Assembly (NCBI GenBank): GCA_963771735.1
Contig: CAVYUN010000001.1
Span: 496,001 to 560,000 of the forward strand
DNA from: 66-474 sp963771735
GTDB lineage: Bacteria; Pseudomonadota; Gammaproteobacteria; Xanthomonadales; Rhodanobacteraceae
DNA: 64,000 bases
Direction of reading: 5' to 3'
Shown piece by piece: positions 16,461 to 28,100 of this stretch. Position numbers and translations under genes: made by a program. The notes under the pieces are model-generated. The model worked only from the letters and a program-made list of their open reading frames with translations, did no database searches and was not told the DNA's origin. The stretch's first letter is position 1. Each line of letters starts with the position of its first letter.

Positions 16461-17012
16461 ATGATGGACGAGCACACCTACCGGACCATTACCGACTGGC
16501 AGCAACTCGACCCTGTCGATGGCGAAGCCATACGCGCGTTCTGGCTGCGCGAGCAGGCGAATGTGGAAGGAGAGGAAGCCACGCGTCGCCTCAATCAGGT
16601 GGTGGCACATGTCGTGGACGAAAACGGCAACATTGCAGCCGTGGCCACGGTCACGCCCAAAATACTGCCACGCCTTGGCCAACCCATGTACTACTATCGT
16701 TGTTTCGTGGGTGAAGCGTGGCGCTCCAGCAAGCTGATCCGCCCCTTGCTACGCCACACCCAGAAAGTGCTTGAGGGCTATGCACGCAAACACGACTATC
16801 CCTGCATCGGCATCCTGCTGGAGCTCGAAAACGAAGGCTTTGCCGACACCATGCGCTGGGCTCATTGGGCCGGCGTCGGTTTCTCCTACATCGGCATCAG
16901 TCCACGTGGCCTGGACCTGCGTGTTTGGTATTTCCGTGGTGCCCGCCTGAAGACTCCCGAACAGTTGGCGGATTTGCGCCGAGCCGCGCGCAGTTCTTCC
17001 GCACGAGATTGA
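16461..17012 (+). CDS. Conserved hypothetical protein, possibly GNAT-fold
   Basis: A 183-residue soluble protein. I do not recognise a named family. The layout (WREQANVEGEEATRRLNQVV, then AAVATVTPKIL, then YYYRCFVGEAWRSSKLIRPLL, then FRGARL) alternates strands and helices and loosely resembles an acetyltransferase fold: a strand VVAHVVDENGNIAAVATV, an exposed YYRCFV strand followed by a basic helix, and LGILLELENEGFADTMRW. That assignment is only suggestive. It ends before a bidirectional terminator. The ATG at 16461 (with a second ATG one codon later) is 29 bases after a TATAGT box. Confidence 0.55.
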   Translation: MMDEHTYRTITDWQQLDPVDGEAIRAFWLREQANVEGEEATRRLNQVVAHVVDENGNIAAVATVTPKILPRLGQPMYYYRCFVGEAWRSSKLIRPLLRHTQKVLEGYARKHDYPCIGILLELENEGFADTMRWAHWAGVGFSYIGISPRGLDLRVWYFRGARLKTPEQLADLRRAARSSSARD

Positions 17013-17090
17013 TCGCCCCGCTTTGCCGCGGCGATCCGCGATTCAAGCGATTGCACCCGTTTTTTTCGCTATCTTTGGCTCCATACAAAA

Positions 17091-17121
17091 CCGCACCGGA
17101 CTTGCGCCCGGTGCGGTCGTT
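17091..17121. terminator. Bidirectional intrinsic terminator
   Basis: CCGCACCGG and CCGGTGCGG form a 9-bp stem with an 8-base loop (17091-17116). It is followed on the plus strand by TCGTTTTG, and on the minus strand by TTTTG. It stands between the plus-strand gene ending at 17012 and the minus-strand protease gene ending at 17173, so it can close both transcripts. Confidence 0.85.
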
Positions 17122-17172
17122 TTGTTGCTGGCTTCCAAAGACCGGTCGATCCATCAACCGGCCCCGGATAGG

Positions 17173-18915
17173 TCAATCCGACGGCGCCAGGATCGCTGCC
17201 GCACGGCCCACGTCGAAGCTGCCCAGACCCGTGGCCCAGTCCCAACCCGGCTTGGCGATGTAGCCGCGGTTGTTGCCGGCACGCACGTCATGCAGCGCCG
17301 AAGACGGCAACGTGTACAGGTTCGGGGCCGCAAACCCGAGACCGGGATTGCCTTCCAGAATCCGCGCCCACGAACCCGCGAACAACGGTGCGGCCAGACT
17401 GGTGCCGCCGACGGCGTAGTAATTACCCTGCAACAGGACGTACTCGCCCGAGCTCGGGTTGGCATCCATCGCCACGTCCGGACCGCGCATGCCCGCATAG
17501 GTGCCATAGGTCAGCGGCGACTGCCAGTCCTGCGCCATCTCGAACGAGCTGGGGCTGCCGCCCGCACCGAGCCACACGTTCTCGCGCGCCCAGGTGGTCG
17601 ATGACGCACGCAGGGTGGTACCGCTGACCGCAACCACCCAAGGCGAACTGGCCGGGTAGCTGGCCGAATCCATCTGTCCGTCGTAGCATTCATCCGCCCC
17701 GGAATCACCAGTCGAAATGGTAAACGTCTGTCCCTGTGCCGCGGCAACCTGGAACAGCGCATCATCGGCCTGCGCCGAACCGTCGCCACCCTGGCCACTG
17801 TCCTCGTAGCGCTCGCATTCGCCGAATGATCCATTGATGACCTGCGCCATCGGCTCGCCCGCGGTCGGGGTCACGATCTCGTTCAGGGCATTGGTGATCG
17901 AGGCGTTGTAGCCGCCGTACGCGGCATAGAACGTCAGGCTCGCCACGCCACCGCTCATCGCCAGGATGCTCTGGCTGTCCAGCGACCATTCGGTCTCGCC
18001 TGCATCGTAGTTCTGGCACGTTGGATCGGTGGTCGAGATCGTGCCCGAGTTGTAGCCGTCGTAGTCCGTGCACACGACCGTGACCGTGCCCGCGCTCAGG
18101 CCCGTGTTGGTCATGAAGTCATCCAGGTCGTTGACGGTGTTCTGCATGCTGCCCCAGCCCCACACCGCAGCGTTGACGTCCGTGGCTGCCGGCAGACCCG
18201 ACGCGCCATAGATGTCAGCGAACTCCTGCGGATAGTGGGCCTGCACCGTGACCCGGTCATACGTGTGCGCCATGTGCACCGTCTGCAAACCCAGCACCGC
18301 CTGTACCGTTCCCTGCAAGCTCGCCGGAATGTGGATGGCCGAGCTGTTGGCGAACGCGTTGCGGCCATCTTTGGTCCGCACGTTCACCAGCGAGGTCCGG
18401 AACGCCGACTGCACCGCAGCGGCGCTGCCGGTCGCATTCACGATCATCCGGTTCGGTGCAATGCTGACCTTGGTGAACCCTGCATTCCGCAGATAACTGG
18501 CTACCGCCTGCGCCTGCGCCTGGGTCGGCAGGTGGTTCTGCAATTGCGCCTTGCTCATCACCCGCGGACCGGCACCGGCATGGGCGGCCGCAATGGCGGC
18601 CTTCATGCCCGCGTCGTCCCGCAAGTGAAGCACCACCGAGACGTGAATCGGCTTGCTCAACGCCACCGCACCCTGCACCGCGTCGCCGCGGTTGAGCAAC
18701 GTGGCCTTGGTCAGCACGCTGAAGTTGGCACGAGCCGAAGCGGCGGGTGCCGTGGCCACCGGCGCATTCCCCCGCAAGAGTCGCGTCGTTGCACTGCGTC
18801 CACCGAACTGTGCGCCGGCCGGTGCGGCGGCAACCGCCATGCCAGTCACGCCCAAGGCGCTGACAACGGCGACTGAAAGAATCCGGCTACGCAAATCTGC
18901 ACGATTTTTGAACAT
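17173..18915 (-). CDS. Sedolisin-type (S53) secreted serine-carboxyl peptidase
   Basis: A 580-residue pre-pro-protease, probably active at acid pH. A signal peptide ends near residue 35 (AAAPAGAQF). A pro-domain of the S53 activation type (LHLRDDAGMKAAIAAA, LPTQAQAQAVASYL, VSIAPNRMIV) covers residues ~60-210. The catalytic set is complete: E309 and D313 in EWSLDSQ, D404 in STGDSGAD, and S506 in GGTSLAAP. The closest families are pseudomonalisin/xanthomonalisin. The ATG at 18915 has a GGAGAGGA ribosome binding site. It lies downstream of and on the same strand as the giant adhesin, 235 bases away, and could be co-transcribed if the intervening hairpin is not a terminator. Confidence 0.93.
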   Translation of the reverse strand: MFKNRADLRSRILSVAVVSALGVTGMAVAAAPAGAQFGGRSATTRLLRGNAPVATAPAASARANFSVLTKATLLNRGDAVQGAVALSKPIHVSVVLHLRDDAGMKAAIAAAHAGAGPRVMSKAQLQNHLPTQAQAQAVASYLRNAGFTKVSIAPNRMIVNATGSAAAVQSAFRTSLVNVRTKDGRNAFANSSAIHIPASLQGTVQAVLGLQTVHMAHTYDRVTVQAHYPQEFADIYGASGLPAATDVNAAVWGWGSMQNTVNDLDDFMTNTGLSAGTVTVVCTDYDGYNSGTISTTDPTCQNYDAGETEWSLDSQSILAMSGGVASLTFYAAYGGYNASITNALNEIVTPTAGEPMAQVINGSFGECERYEDSGQGGDGSAQADDALFQVAAAQGQTFTISTGDSGADECYDGQMDSASYPASSPWVVAVSGTTLRASSTTWARENVWLGAGGSPSSFEMAQDWQSPLTYGTYAGMRGPDVAMDANPSSGEYVLLQGNYYAVGGTSLAAPLFAGSWARILEGNPGLGFAAPNLYTLPSSALHDVRAGNNRGYIAKPGWDWATGLGSFDVGRAAAILAPSD

Positions 18916-19091
18916 GATGTTTCCTCTCCACGGGTTGTAGGGCATCGCAATCGATGCGTTCTTCACTGCTGGTCTATCGAATATGCAATTCCGTTCATTT
19001 CTTTCAGTCGCATCCTGTTCGCGCCTTCCCTGCACTTTCAACTCATCACCGACAATCCGCGCGACTGAAACATTGATTGTCCGCTTGTCGC

Positions 19092-19135
19092 CGGAATGGA
19101 GTGAGTACATCCATGTACCCACCGCGACCATTCCG
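19092..19135. other. Nested hairpin after the adhesin gene
   Basis: An inverted repeat with outer arms CGGAATGG/CCATTCCG and inner arms GTACAT/ATGTAC around a two-base turn, 15 to 60 bases past the adhesin stop. No T-run follows on either strand, so it is not a classical intrinsic terminator. It may stabilise the 3' end of the adhesin mRNA or mark the boundary with the protease gene. Confidence 0.5.
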
Positions 19136-19150
19136 AACGGTTTCTACCTC

Positions 19151-22100
19151 TTACCAACTGAAGCCCACACCGACGCCTCCAGAGGTTTCCCCGCCGCCGG
19201 AGGAAACACCAGCGGAGAAGCTTGCTTTCTGGTTCGAGAACATGTGCTGATAACCGATCGAACCGGCTTGCTTGCCGCCGTACGTGCCAAGGCCCACACC
19301 TATGCGGTTGTCACCGGAGAGGCCGGCCGTGTTGATGGCCATCTGGGTCGAAGCGGCCGACATCGCGCCCAAGGTGTCGATGCGCTTGTTCTGCTGCTGG
19401 AACTCCAGGTTCACCTGATTCTGGAACTGGCTGAACTGGTCCGTCGTCACGTAACCGGTCAGTGCCTGATCGGTATATGCATTGGCTGCACTCAACGTCT
19501 GAGCGTTCGCCGCATCCGTGTACGTGTTGGCCGATTTCAGCGCCTCCTGCGTCTGCTGGTCGGTGTACTGGTTGGCTTGCGTCACCGCCGCCTGCTGCGA
19601 ACTGGTGTCCGCCGGCGCAGCCGGTACCGGGCTGTCGGCCCCGGCCTGAGCCACAGTCGTGCCACTACCCGATGAAGTCGGGGCAGACGCCGCGGAACCG
19701 GAACCCACGCTCGCCACCGTCGTCGGTGCACCGCTACCTCCCACGGAACTGGCAGTAGCTTGCCCCGACGTAGCCGTACTTGCCGTCTCAGCCGCAGCCG
19801 CGGAAGCCGTTGCCGTGCCCGACGACTGGTTCAGCGAAGCCATTTCCTTGTTCAACGCATCGATCTCGGTCGACAACTGTGCGATCACGCTGCTGGTGGA
19901 GTAGTTGTTCTGCAGGTACCCCAGCGTCACCGCATCGTGCGCATTGACCGGATCGGCCACGTTCACGACCCGACGGTAGTTGCCTGCCGCACCCACCGAG
20001 AACGTGTTGACCATGTCGGCCACCGAGTTCCAGCCCACCGCCACCGAATTGTTGGCCGTGGCCTGCGCCCCGAAGCCCATCGCCACCGAACCCGTACCGC
20101 TCGCCATGGCCGAGCCGCCTACGGCCGTCGCACCGACACCACTGGCATTGGCTTCGCCGCCGATCGCCGTCGCACTGGTGGCCGTGGCCTGCGAGGCCGA
20201 GCCGATGGCCACCGTCAAACCGGCGGAAGCAGTCGCCTCCTCGTTCGGTTGGATGATGCCGTCGCCATTGAGATCGATGGCGCCGCCGATGGCGGTACTG
20301 TTGCTGCCACTGGCGTTGGAACTGGAGCCCAGCGCAAAGGCCTGGACGCCCGCAGCGACGGACTTGTACCCGACCGCTACCGCCTTCTTGCCACTGGCGT
20401 AGGCATCGGCACCCAAGGCGGTGCTGTAATTGCCTGCGGCGGCGGCGAGGGTGCCGAACGCGGATGCTTTGTACCCGCCCGCGTAGGACGCACCACCCAC
20501 TGACGTGCTGTAGTCTCCCAGCGCACTGGCGTAACTGCCGAACGCCGAGGCCGCGAAACCGCTTGCGTAGGCCCCGCTGCCATGCGCCGTGCTGTAGTCG
20601 CCGATCGCCTGCGCATTCCTGCCTGTCGCGGTGGAACTGTAGCCGCTGGCCGTGGACGCATACCCATTGGCGACGCTGTAGTCGCCCGAGGCCGACGCCA
20701 ACGGACCCGACGCCGTGGCGTGCGCGCCGCTGGCCGATGCGTCATCCGTCCCATTGGCCGGCCCATTGGCCTTGAAGTACGGCGAGCTTCCACCCAGACC
20801 CACTGCCTGATCCAGCTGGGCCACATTCACCGCATCGGTGCCCGCGGTGCCCGCGGCCACGTTGGTGATCTGGCGTTCCGCACCCGGTGCACCCACCGAC
20901 ACGCTGTCGGCACGATCCACCACCGAACCCGCGCCCAGCGCCACGCTGTTCATGTAACCCGCCGTATAGGCACCGTTGCCGATCGCGACAGCGTTGGTCG
21001 CATCCGCAACCGCGTTCTTGCCCACCGCCACGCTGTAGTCGCCCAGCGCATTGGCCGTGTCACCCAACGCCGTCGACGAGTACCCTTGCGCCACCGCAAA
21101 CGGGCCCACCGCCGTGCCGTAGTCGCCACTGGCCAGGCTCGTGTTGCCGATCGCGATCGACGAGGCACCCTGCGCATAGGCATTGGCACCAATCGCCGTG
21201 CTCGAATAACCCTGCGCACTCGCAAAGTATCCGATCGCCGTCGAGTTCGTCGCGTTGTATCCCGTGCTCGCACGGAAGCCTTCCGCAATCGAGTGGTCAC
21301 CGCCCGCATACGCGTCCGCGCCCAGCGCCGTCGAGATATACCCGAACGCCTTGGCACCGTATCCGATCGCCGTCGCTCCGCCATTCCCGGCCGTCGCGTA
21401 CTTGCCGATCGCCGTGCTGTAGTTACCGCTCGCCGACGCATACTTGCCCAACGCCGTGCTGAAGTTGCCTCCCGCATACGCCTCCGAACCGATCGCCGTC
21501 GAGTACTTGCCGGTTGCAGTCGCGGCCGTGCCCACTGCCGTCGCCAGGTAATTGCTTGCCGTCGCCTGCTGGCCCACCGCCGTCGTCGCCTGGCTCGATG
21601 CCACCGCGTCCGTACCGAACGCGTTCGAGTACGGACCCGTCGCCTGTGCGTTGTAGCCCAGCGCATTGTCCGACGTGTTCGTCGCCTGCGCGCTGATGCC
21701 CACCGCCGTGCTGTAACGGCCACTCGCCGTGCTGTTGGTACCGATCGCCGTCGTGTACAGGTTGCTCGCCGTCGCGTTCGCGCCCAGCGCCGTGCCTTCC
21801 ACGCCCGTCACGCTGCTGTTGGCACCAATCGCAATCCCCTGCGTCGGCACACTGCTGTAACCGGTGTAGTAGTTCCCGACCTGACCCGTCGCCGCTACGT
21901 ACGAGTTCTTGCCGATCGCAATGCCGTTGTCGCTCAGCGCATTGGCCGTGTCGCCCAACGCCACCGACGAGTACCCTTGCGCCACCGCAAACGGGCCCAC
22001 CGCCGTGCTGTAGTCGCCCGTCGCCAGGCTGGTGTTGCCGATCGCAATCGACGAAGCGCCCATGGCCGACGCGTTCGGACCCAGCGCCGTGCTGGCGTAA

Positions 22101-25100
22101 CCCTGCGCACTCGCAAAGTATCCGATCGCCGTCGAGTTCGTCGCGTAGTAGCCCGTGCTCGCACGGAAGCCTTCCGCAATCGAGTGGTCACCGCCCGCAT
22201 ACGCGTCCGCGCCCAGCGCCGTCGAGATATACCCGAACGCCTTGGCACCGTATCCGATCGCCGTCGCTCCGCCATTCCCGGCCGTCGCGTACTTGCCGAT
22301 CGCCGTGCTGTAGTTACCGCTCGCCGACGCATACTTGCCCAACGCCGTGCTGAAGTTGCCTCCCGCATACGCCTCCGAACCGATCGCCGTCGAGTACTTG
22401 CCGGTTGCAGTCGCGGCCGTGCCCACTGCCGTCGCCAGGTAATTGCTTGCCGTCGCCTGCTGGCCCACCGCCGTCGTCGCCTGGCTCGATGCCACCGCGT
22501 CCGTACCGAACGCGTTCGAGTACGGACCCGTCGCCTGTGCGTTGTAGCCCAGCGCATTGTCCGACGTGTTCGTCGCCTGCGCGCTGATGCCCACCGCCGT
22601 GCTGTAACGGCCACTCGCCGTGCTGTTGGTACCGATCGCCGTCGTGTACAGGTTGCTCGCCGTCGCGTTCGCGCCCAGCGCCGTGCCTTCCACGCCCGTC
22701 ACGCTGCTGTTGGCACCAATCGCAATCCCCTGCGTCGGCACACTGCTGTAACCGGTGTAGTAGTTCCCGACCTGACCCGTCGCCGCTACGTACGAGTTCT
22801 TGCCGATCGCAATGCCGTTGTCGCTCAGCGCATTGGCCGTGTCGCCCAACGCCACCGACGAGTACCCTTGCGCCACCGCAAACGGGCCCACCGCCGTGCT
22901 GTAGTCGCCCGTCGCCAGGCTGGTGTTGCCGATCGCAATCGATGAGTCGCCCTGCGCCGTTGCGTGCGAACCAAGCGCCGTGCCGGCGTAGCCGGCCGCA
23001 TAAGCTTGATTGCCGATCGCTGCCGAATAGTCGCCAACCGCGGCTGCGTAATTGCCCACCGCCAAGCTGGCAAAACCAGATGTATACGCGACGTTGCCGA
23101 TTGCAGCACTGTAACCACCGGAAGCCACGGAATAATTGCCCAGGGCCGTGCTGGACCCGCCAGTCGCCTCTGCGCCCGCACCAAACGCCGACGCAAAATC
23201 ACCACTCGCCACAGAATATTTGCCGACCGCAGTACTCACCTGCCCGGAGGCCGTGGCCAACCCGCCAACTGCCGTGCTGCGACTGGCCGTCGCCATGGCG
23301 CCATTGCCCAACGCCGTGCTGTACTTGTCGGTCGCCTGCGCACCGCGGCCAATCGCCGTTGCATACTTGCCGGTCGCGACGGCACCCTGCCCGATCGCGA
23401 TGTTGCCACCGTAATAACTGCCCGCGTAGGCACCTGTACCGATCGCGATGTTGTTGCCGTAGCTGCCGCCGGTGGCAGCTCCATTGCCCATCGAAATATC
23501 GTTGGTGCCGAGCGCACTCGCGCTATTGCCGAACGCCATCGAGTAGTCGCCCAGCGCCGCGGAACCATAACCCACGGCCGTGGCATTCAGGCCGCCGGCC
23601 GTGCTGCTCTGGCCAATCGCGGTGCTGCCGTCACCCGAAGCATAGGCGTTGTCGCCGAACGCACTCGAACTCACGCCACTTGCCGTGGATGCGTAACCAT
23701 TGGCAACGCTGTAGTCGCCCGAGGCCGTCGCCAATGGACCAGAAGCTGTCGAATGGGCACCACTGGCCACTGCATCGTCAGAACCATCAGCAGGACCATT
23801 CGCCTTGAAATAATGCGAAGTGTCGGCTGCCGCGCCGTAGTTGGTGGCGGCATTCAATTGCGCCAAGTTGACTGCATCGGTGCCCGCGGTGCCCGGCGCC
23901 ACGTTGACGATGCGCCGTTCGCTGCCGACTGCGCCAACGGATACCGTATTGGCCTGATCCGCGACCGAACCCGCACCCAGCGCCACGCTGTTGTCGGCAC
24001 CGGCGTAGGCGTTCTTGCCCACCGCCACGCTGTAGTCGCCCAGCGCATTGGCCGTGTCACCCAACGCCGTCGACGAGTACCCTTGCGCCACCGCAAACGG
24101 GCCCACCGCCGTGCCGTAGTCGCCACTGGCCAGGCTCGTGTTGCCGATCGCGATCGACGAGGCACCCTGCGCATAGGCATTGGCACCAATCGCCGTGCTC
24201 GAATAACCCTGCGCACTCGCAAAGTATCCGATCGCCGTCGAGTTCGTCGCGTTGTATCCCGTGCTCGCACGGAAGCCTTCCGCAATCGAGTGGTCACCGC
24301 CCGCATACGCGTCCGCGCCCAGCGCCGTCGAGATATACCCGAACGCCTTGGCACCGTATCCGATCGCCGTCGCTCCGCCATTCCCGGCCGTCGCGTACTT
24401 GCCGATCGCCGTGCTGTAGTTACCGCTCGCCGACGCATACTTGCCCAACGCCGTGCTGAAGTTGCCTCCCGCATACGCCTCCGAACCGATCGCCGTCGAG
24501 TACTTGCCGGTTGCAGTCGCGGCCGTGCCCACTGCCGTCGCCAGGTAATTGCTTGCCGTCGCCTGCTGGCCCACCGCCGTCGTCGCCTGGCTCGATGCCA
24601 CCGCGTCCGTACCGAACGCGTTCGAGTACGGACCCGTCGCCTGTGCGTTGTAGCCCAGCGCATTGTCCGACGTGTTCGTCGCCTGCGCGCTGATGCCCAC
24701 CGCCGTGCTGTAACGGCCACTCGCCGTGCTGTTGGTACCGATCGCCGTCGTGTACAGGTTGCTCGCCGTCGCGTTCGCGCCCAGCGCCGTGCCTTCCACG
24801 CCCGTCACGCTGCTGTTGGCACCAATCGCAATCCCCTGCGTCGGCACACTGCTGTAACCGGTGTAGTAGTTCCCGACCTGACCCGTCGCCGCTACGTACG
24901 AGTTCTTGCCGATCGCAATGCCGTTGTCGCTCAGCGCATTGGCCGTGTCGCCCAACGCCACCGACGAGTACCCTTGCGCCACCGCAAACGGGCCCACCGC
25001 CGTGCTGTAGTCGCCCGTCGCCAGGCTGGTGTTGCCGATCGCAATCGACGAAGCGCCCATGGCCGACGCGTTCGGACCCAGCGCCGTGCTTGCGTAACCC

Positions 25101-28100
25101 TGCGCACTCGCAAAGTATCCGATCGCCGTCGAGTTCGTCGCGTTGTATCCCGTGCTCGCACGGAAGCCTTCCGCAATCGAGTGGTCACCACCCGCATACG
25201 CGTCCGCGCCCAGCGCCGTCGAGATATACCCGAACGCCTTGGCACCGTATCCGATCGCCGTCGCTCCGCCATTCCCGGCCGTCGCGTACTTGCCGATCGC
25301 CGTGCTGTAGTTACCGCTCGCCGACGCATACTTGCCCAACGCCGTGCTGAAGTTGCCTCCCGCATACGCCTCCGAACCGATCGCCGTCGAGTACTTGCCG
25401 GTTGCAGTCGCGGCCGTGCCCACTGCCGTCGCCAGGTAATTGCTTGCCGTCGCCTGCTGGCCCACCGCCGTCGTCGCCTGGCTCGATGCCACCGCGTCCG
25501 TACCGAACGCGTTCGAGTAGTACCCCGTCGCCTGCGCGTTGTAGCCCAGCGCATTCGCCGAGGTCGCCGTCGCCTGCGCGTTGATGCCCACCGCCGTGCT
25601 GTAGCGGCCGCTCGCCATGCTGTTGGTGCCGAGTGCCGTCGTGTACAGATTGCTCGCCGTCGCGTTCGCGCCCAGCGCCGTGCCTTCCACGCCCGTCACG
25701 CTGCTGTTGGCACCAATCGCAATCCCCTGCGTCGGCACACTGCTGTAACCGGTGTAGTAGTTCCCGACCTGACCCGTCGCCGCTACGTACGAGTTCTTGC
25801 CGATCGCAATGCCGTTGTCGCTCAGCGCATTGGCCGTGTCGCCCAACGCCACCGACGAGTACCCTTGCGCCACCGCAAACGGTCCCACCGCCGTGCTGTA
25901 GTCGCCCGTCGCCAGGCTGGTGTTGCCGATCGCAATCGACGAGTCACCCTGGGCCAGCGTGTTGCTGCCGAACGCCGCACTCGAATAACCCTGTGCAGCC
26001 GTGTTGTAACCGACCGCAATGCTGTTGTTTGCCGATGCCGATGCAAACACCCCTTCGGCGATCGAGCCGAATCCGCCCGCGTAGGCATCCACACCCAGCG
26101 CCGTGCTGGCCGTGCCGGTCGCATGCGCACCATAGCCAAACGCCGAACTGGCTTCTCCGCTCGCCGACGCGTACTTGCCGATCGCCGTGCTGTAGTTGCC
26201 GCTCGCCGACGCGTACTTGCCCAGCGCTGTCCCGAAGTTGCCCGATGCCACCGCACCCGAGCCCACCGCCGTGCTGTACGTGCCGATGGCCTGCGCATTG
26301 GAACCGACCGCCGTGCCGTAATACGTGCCTGCCGTCGCGCCACTGCCGAAGGCCGAGGCGCCCGCGTAGGTCGCACTGGCGCCCGAACCCACCGCCGTCG
26401 CCGAGGTGTAGCCGTAGCTGCCGCTGTTCGCCACCGCGCCATTGCCCATCGCAATGTCGCCAGTGCCGTAGGCATGGGCGTCGATGCCTACGGCAGTGCT
26501 GTAGTCACCCGCTGCTTGCGCGTTGTTTCCGAATGCTGAAGCACCATAACCACTCGCCATCGAGGATGCGCCGACGGCGCTTGAGTAATCGCCGCTCGCC
26601 GTGGAGTTGGAGCCTGCGGCCACAGAGTAAGACCCGGTGGCATTGGCGTCGTCGCTGCCGTCCGCCGGACCGCTGGCGTCGAAGTAATTCGCGTACGAAC
26701 CAGGATTGCTCACGTTCGGTGCGACCGATCCGGCCTGCAGGTCGGACAACAGGGCATAGTGGGCCTGCAGGTATTCCAGGTTCACCGCCGAGTGCGCGGT
26801 CGTGGGATCGGCCACATTGACCAGTTGCCGGTACACGCCGTTGCCACCGAACGACACCGTGTAGGCACCGGTCGCCACCGAGCCGAAGCCAATGGCCACG
26901 GAGCTGGTGCCGGAGGCCACAGCCAAGCTGCCGAGCGCGGTTGCACCGGCACCCGTTGCTTGTGACTCGGCGCCGATCGCACTGGCGTTGGTCTGCGTGG
27001 CTTGCGAAGCGGAGCCCAGTGCCATCGACAGGCCACCGGTGGCGGCCGTGTACTCACCGGCCGTAATCGTGCCGTCGCCATTCTTGTCGATCGCGCCGCC
27101 GATCGCGGTGCTGTTGCTGGCGCTTGCTTTCGAATACGGACCCAACGCAAACGCCTGGGCGCCATTAGCACTGGAATCAAGGCCGATCGCGACGGCCTTC
27201 TTTGCGGCGGCATAGGCGTTGTCGCCCAAGGCCACGCTGTAGCTTCCCGCCGCGTTCGCGTACTTGCCCAGCGCGGTGCCGTAAGCGCCGTTGGCATGGG
27301 CGAAGTATCCGACGGCAGTGGCCTTGTACCCGCCAGCTGAGGCAAATTCACCCAGCGCAGTGCCACCCTGTTGCGTGACGCTGGAATGTGAACCGATCGC
27401 GGTCGCGAAATCGGCAGATGCTGTCGCCCGTGCACCAAGCGCAACACTCCTCTGGCCAGAGGCCTGCGCGTCCGAGCCAAAGGCACTCGACTCCCTGCCG
27501 GTGGCCGCCGTGTACTCACCAGGATCGACCGTGCCGTTGCCGTTTGTGTCGTACCAACCACCGATGGCAGTGCTGTAGTCGCCGGACGCCTTCGACGCCC
27601 GTCCCAAGGCGCTGCTGCCCTTGCCAAGCGCCTGACTGTACTTGCCCACCGCCGTGCTGCTGGAACCGCTGGCGTTCGCGTACTTGCCCACGGCCGTGCT
27701 GTAGTTGCCAGTGGCCTTGGCATCGGGACCACAAGCCATCGCGCCAGAACCCGAGCCGTCCTGACCATCGAATCCAACGCAATAGGCGCCCGAATTCGCC
27801 ATCGGGTGCGGGCCCGAAGCTTCGGTACCCGCCGATGCAAATCCTGATGCATTCAGCACCGCGGTGCTGACGTAATGGTTCTGCAGGTATTCCAGGTTCA
27901 CCGCCGAGTGCGCGGTCGTGGGATCGGCCACATTGACCAGTTGCCGGTACACGCCGTTGCCACCGAACGACACCGTGTAGGCACCGGTCGCCACCGAGCC
28001 GAAGCCAATGGCCACGGAGCTGGTGCCGGAGGCCACAGCCAAGCTGCCGAGCGCGGTTGCACCGGCACCCGTTGCTTGTGACTCGGCGCCGATCGCACTG

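Noticed and set aside
17173..19131. A 72-residue N-terminal extension of the sedolisin
   Set aside because: It lacks a signal sequence and would overlap the hairpin after the adhesin. ATG 18915 has a good ribosome binding site and a signal peptide.
22964..26539. A very long open frame (over 1,100 codons) on the plus strand inside the adhesin gene
   Set aside because: It is antisense to the repeat-encoding adhesin. The repeated codon pattern at high GC removes stops in the opposite frame, the product is arginine-rich nonsense, and no start context supports it.
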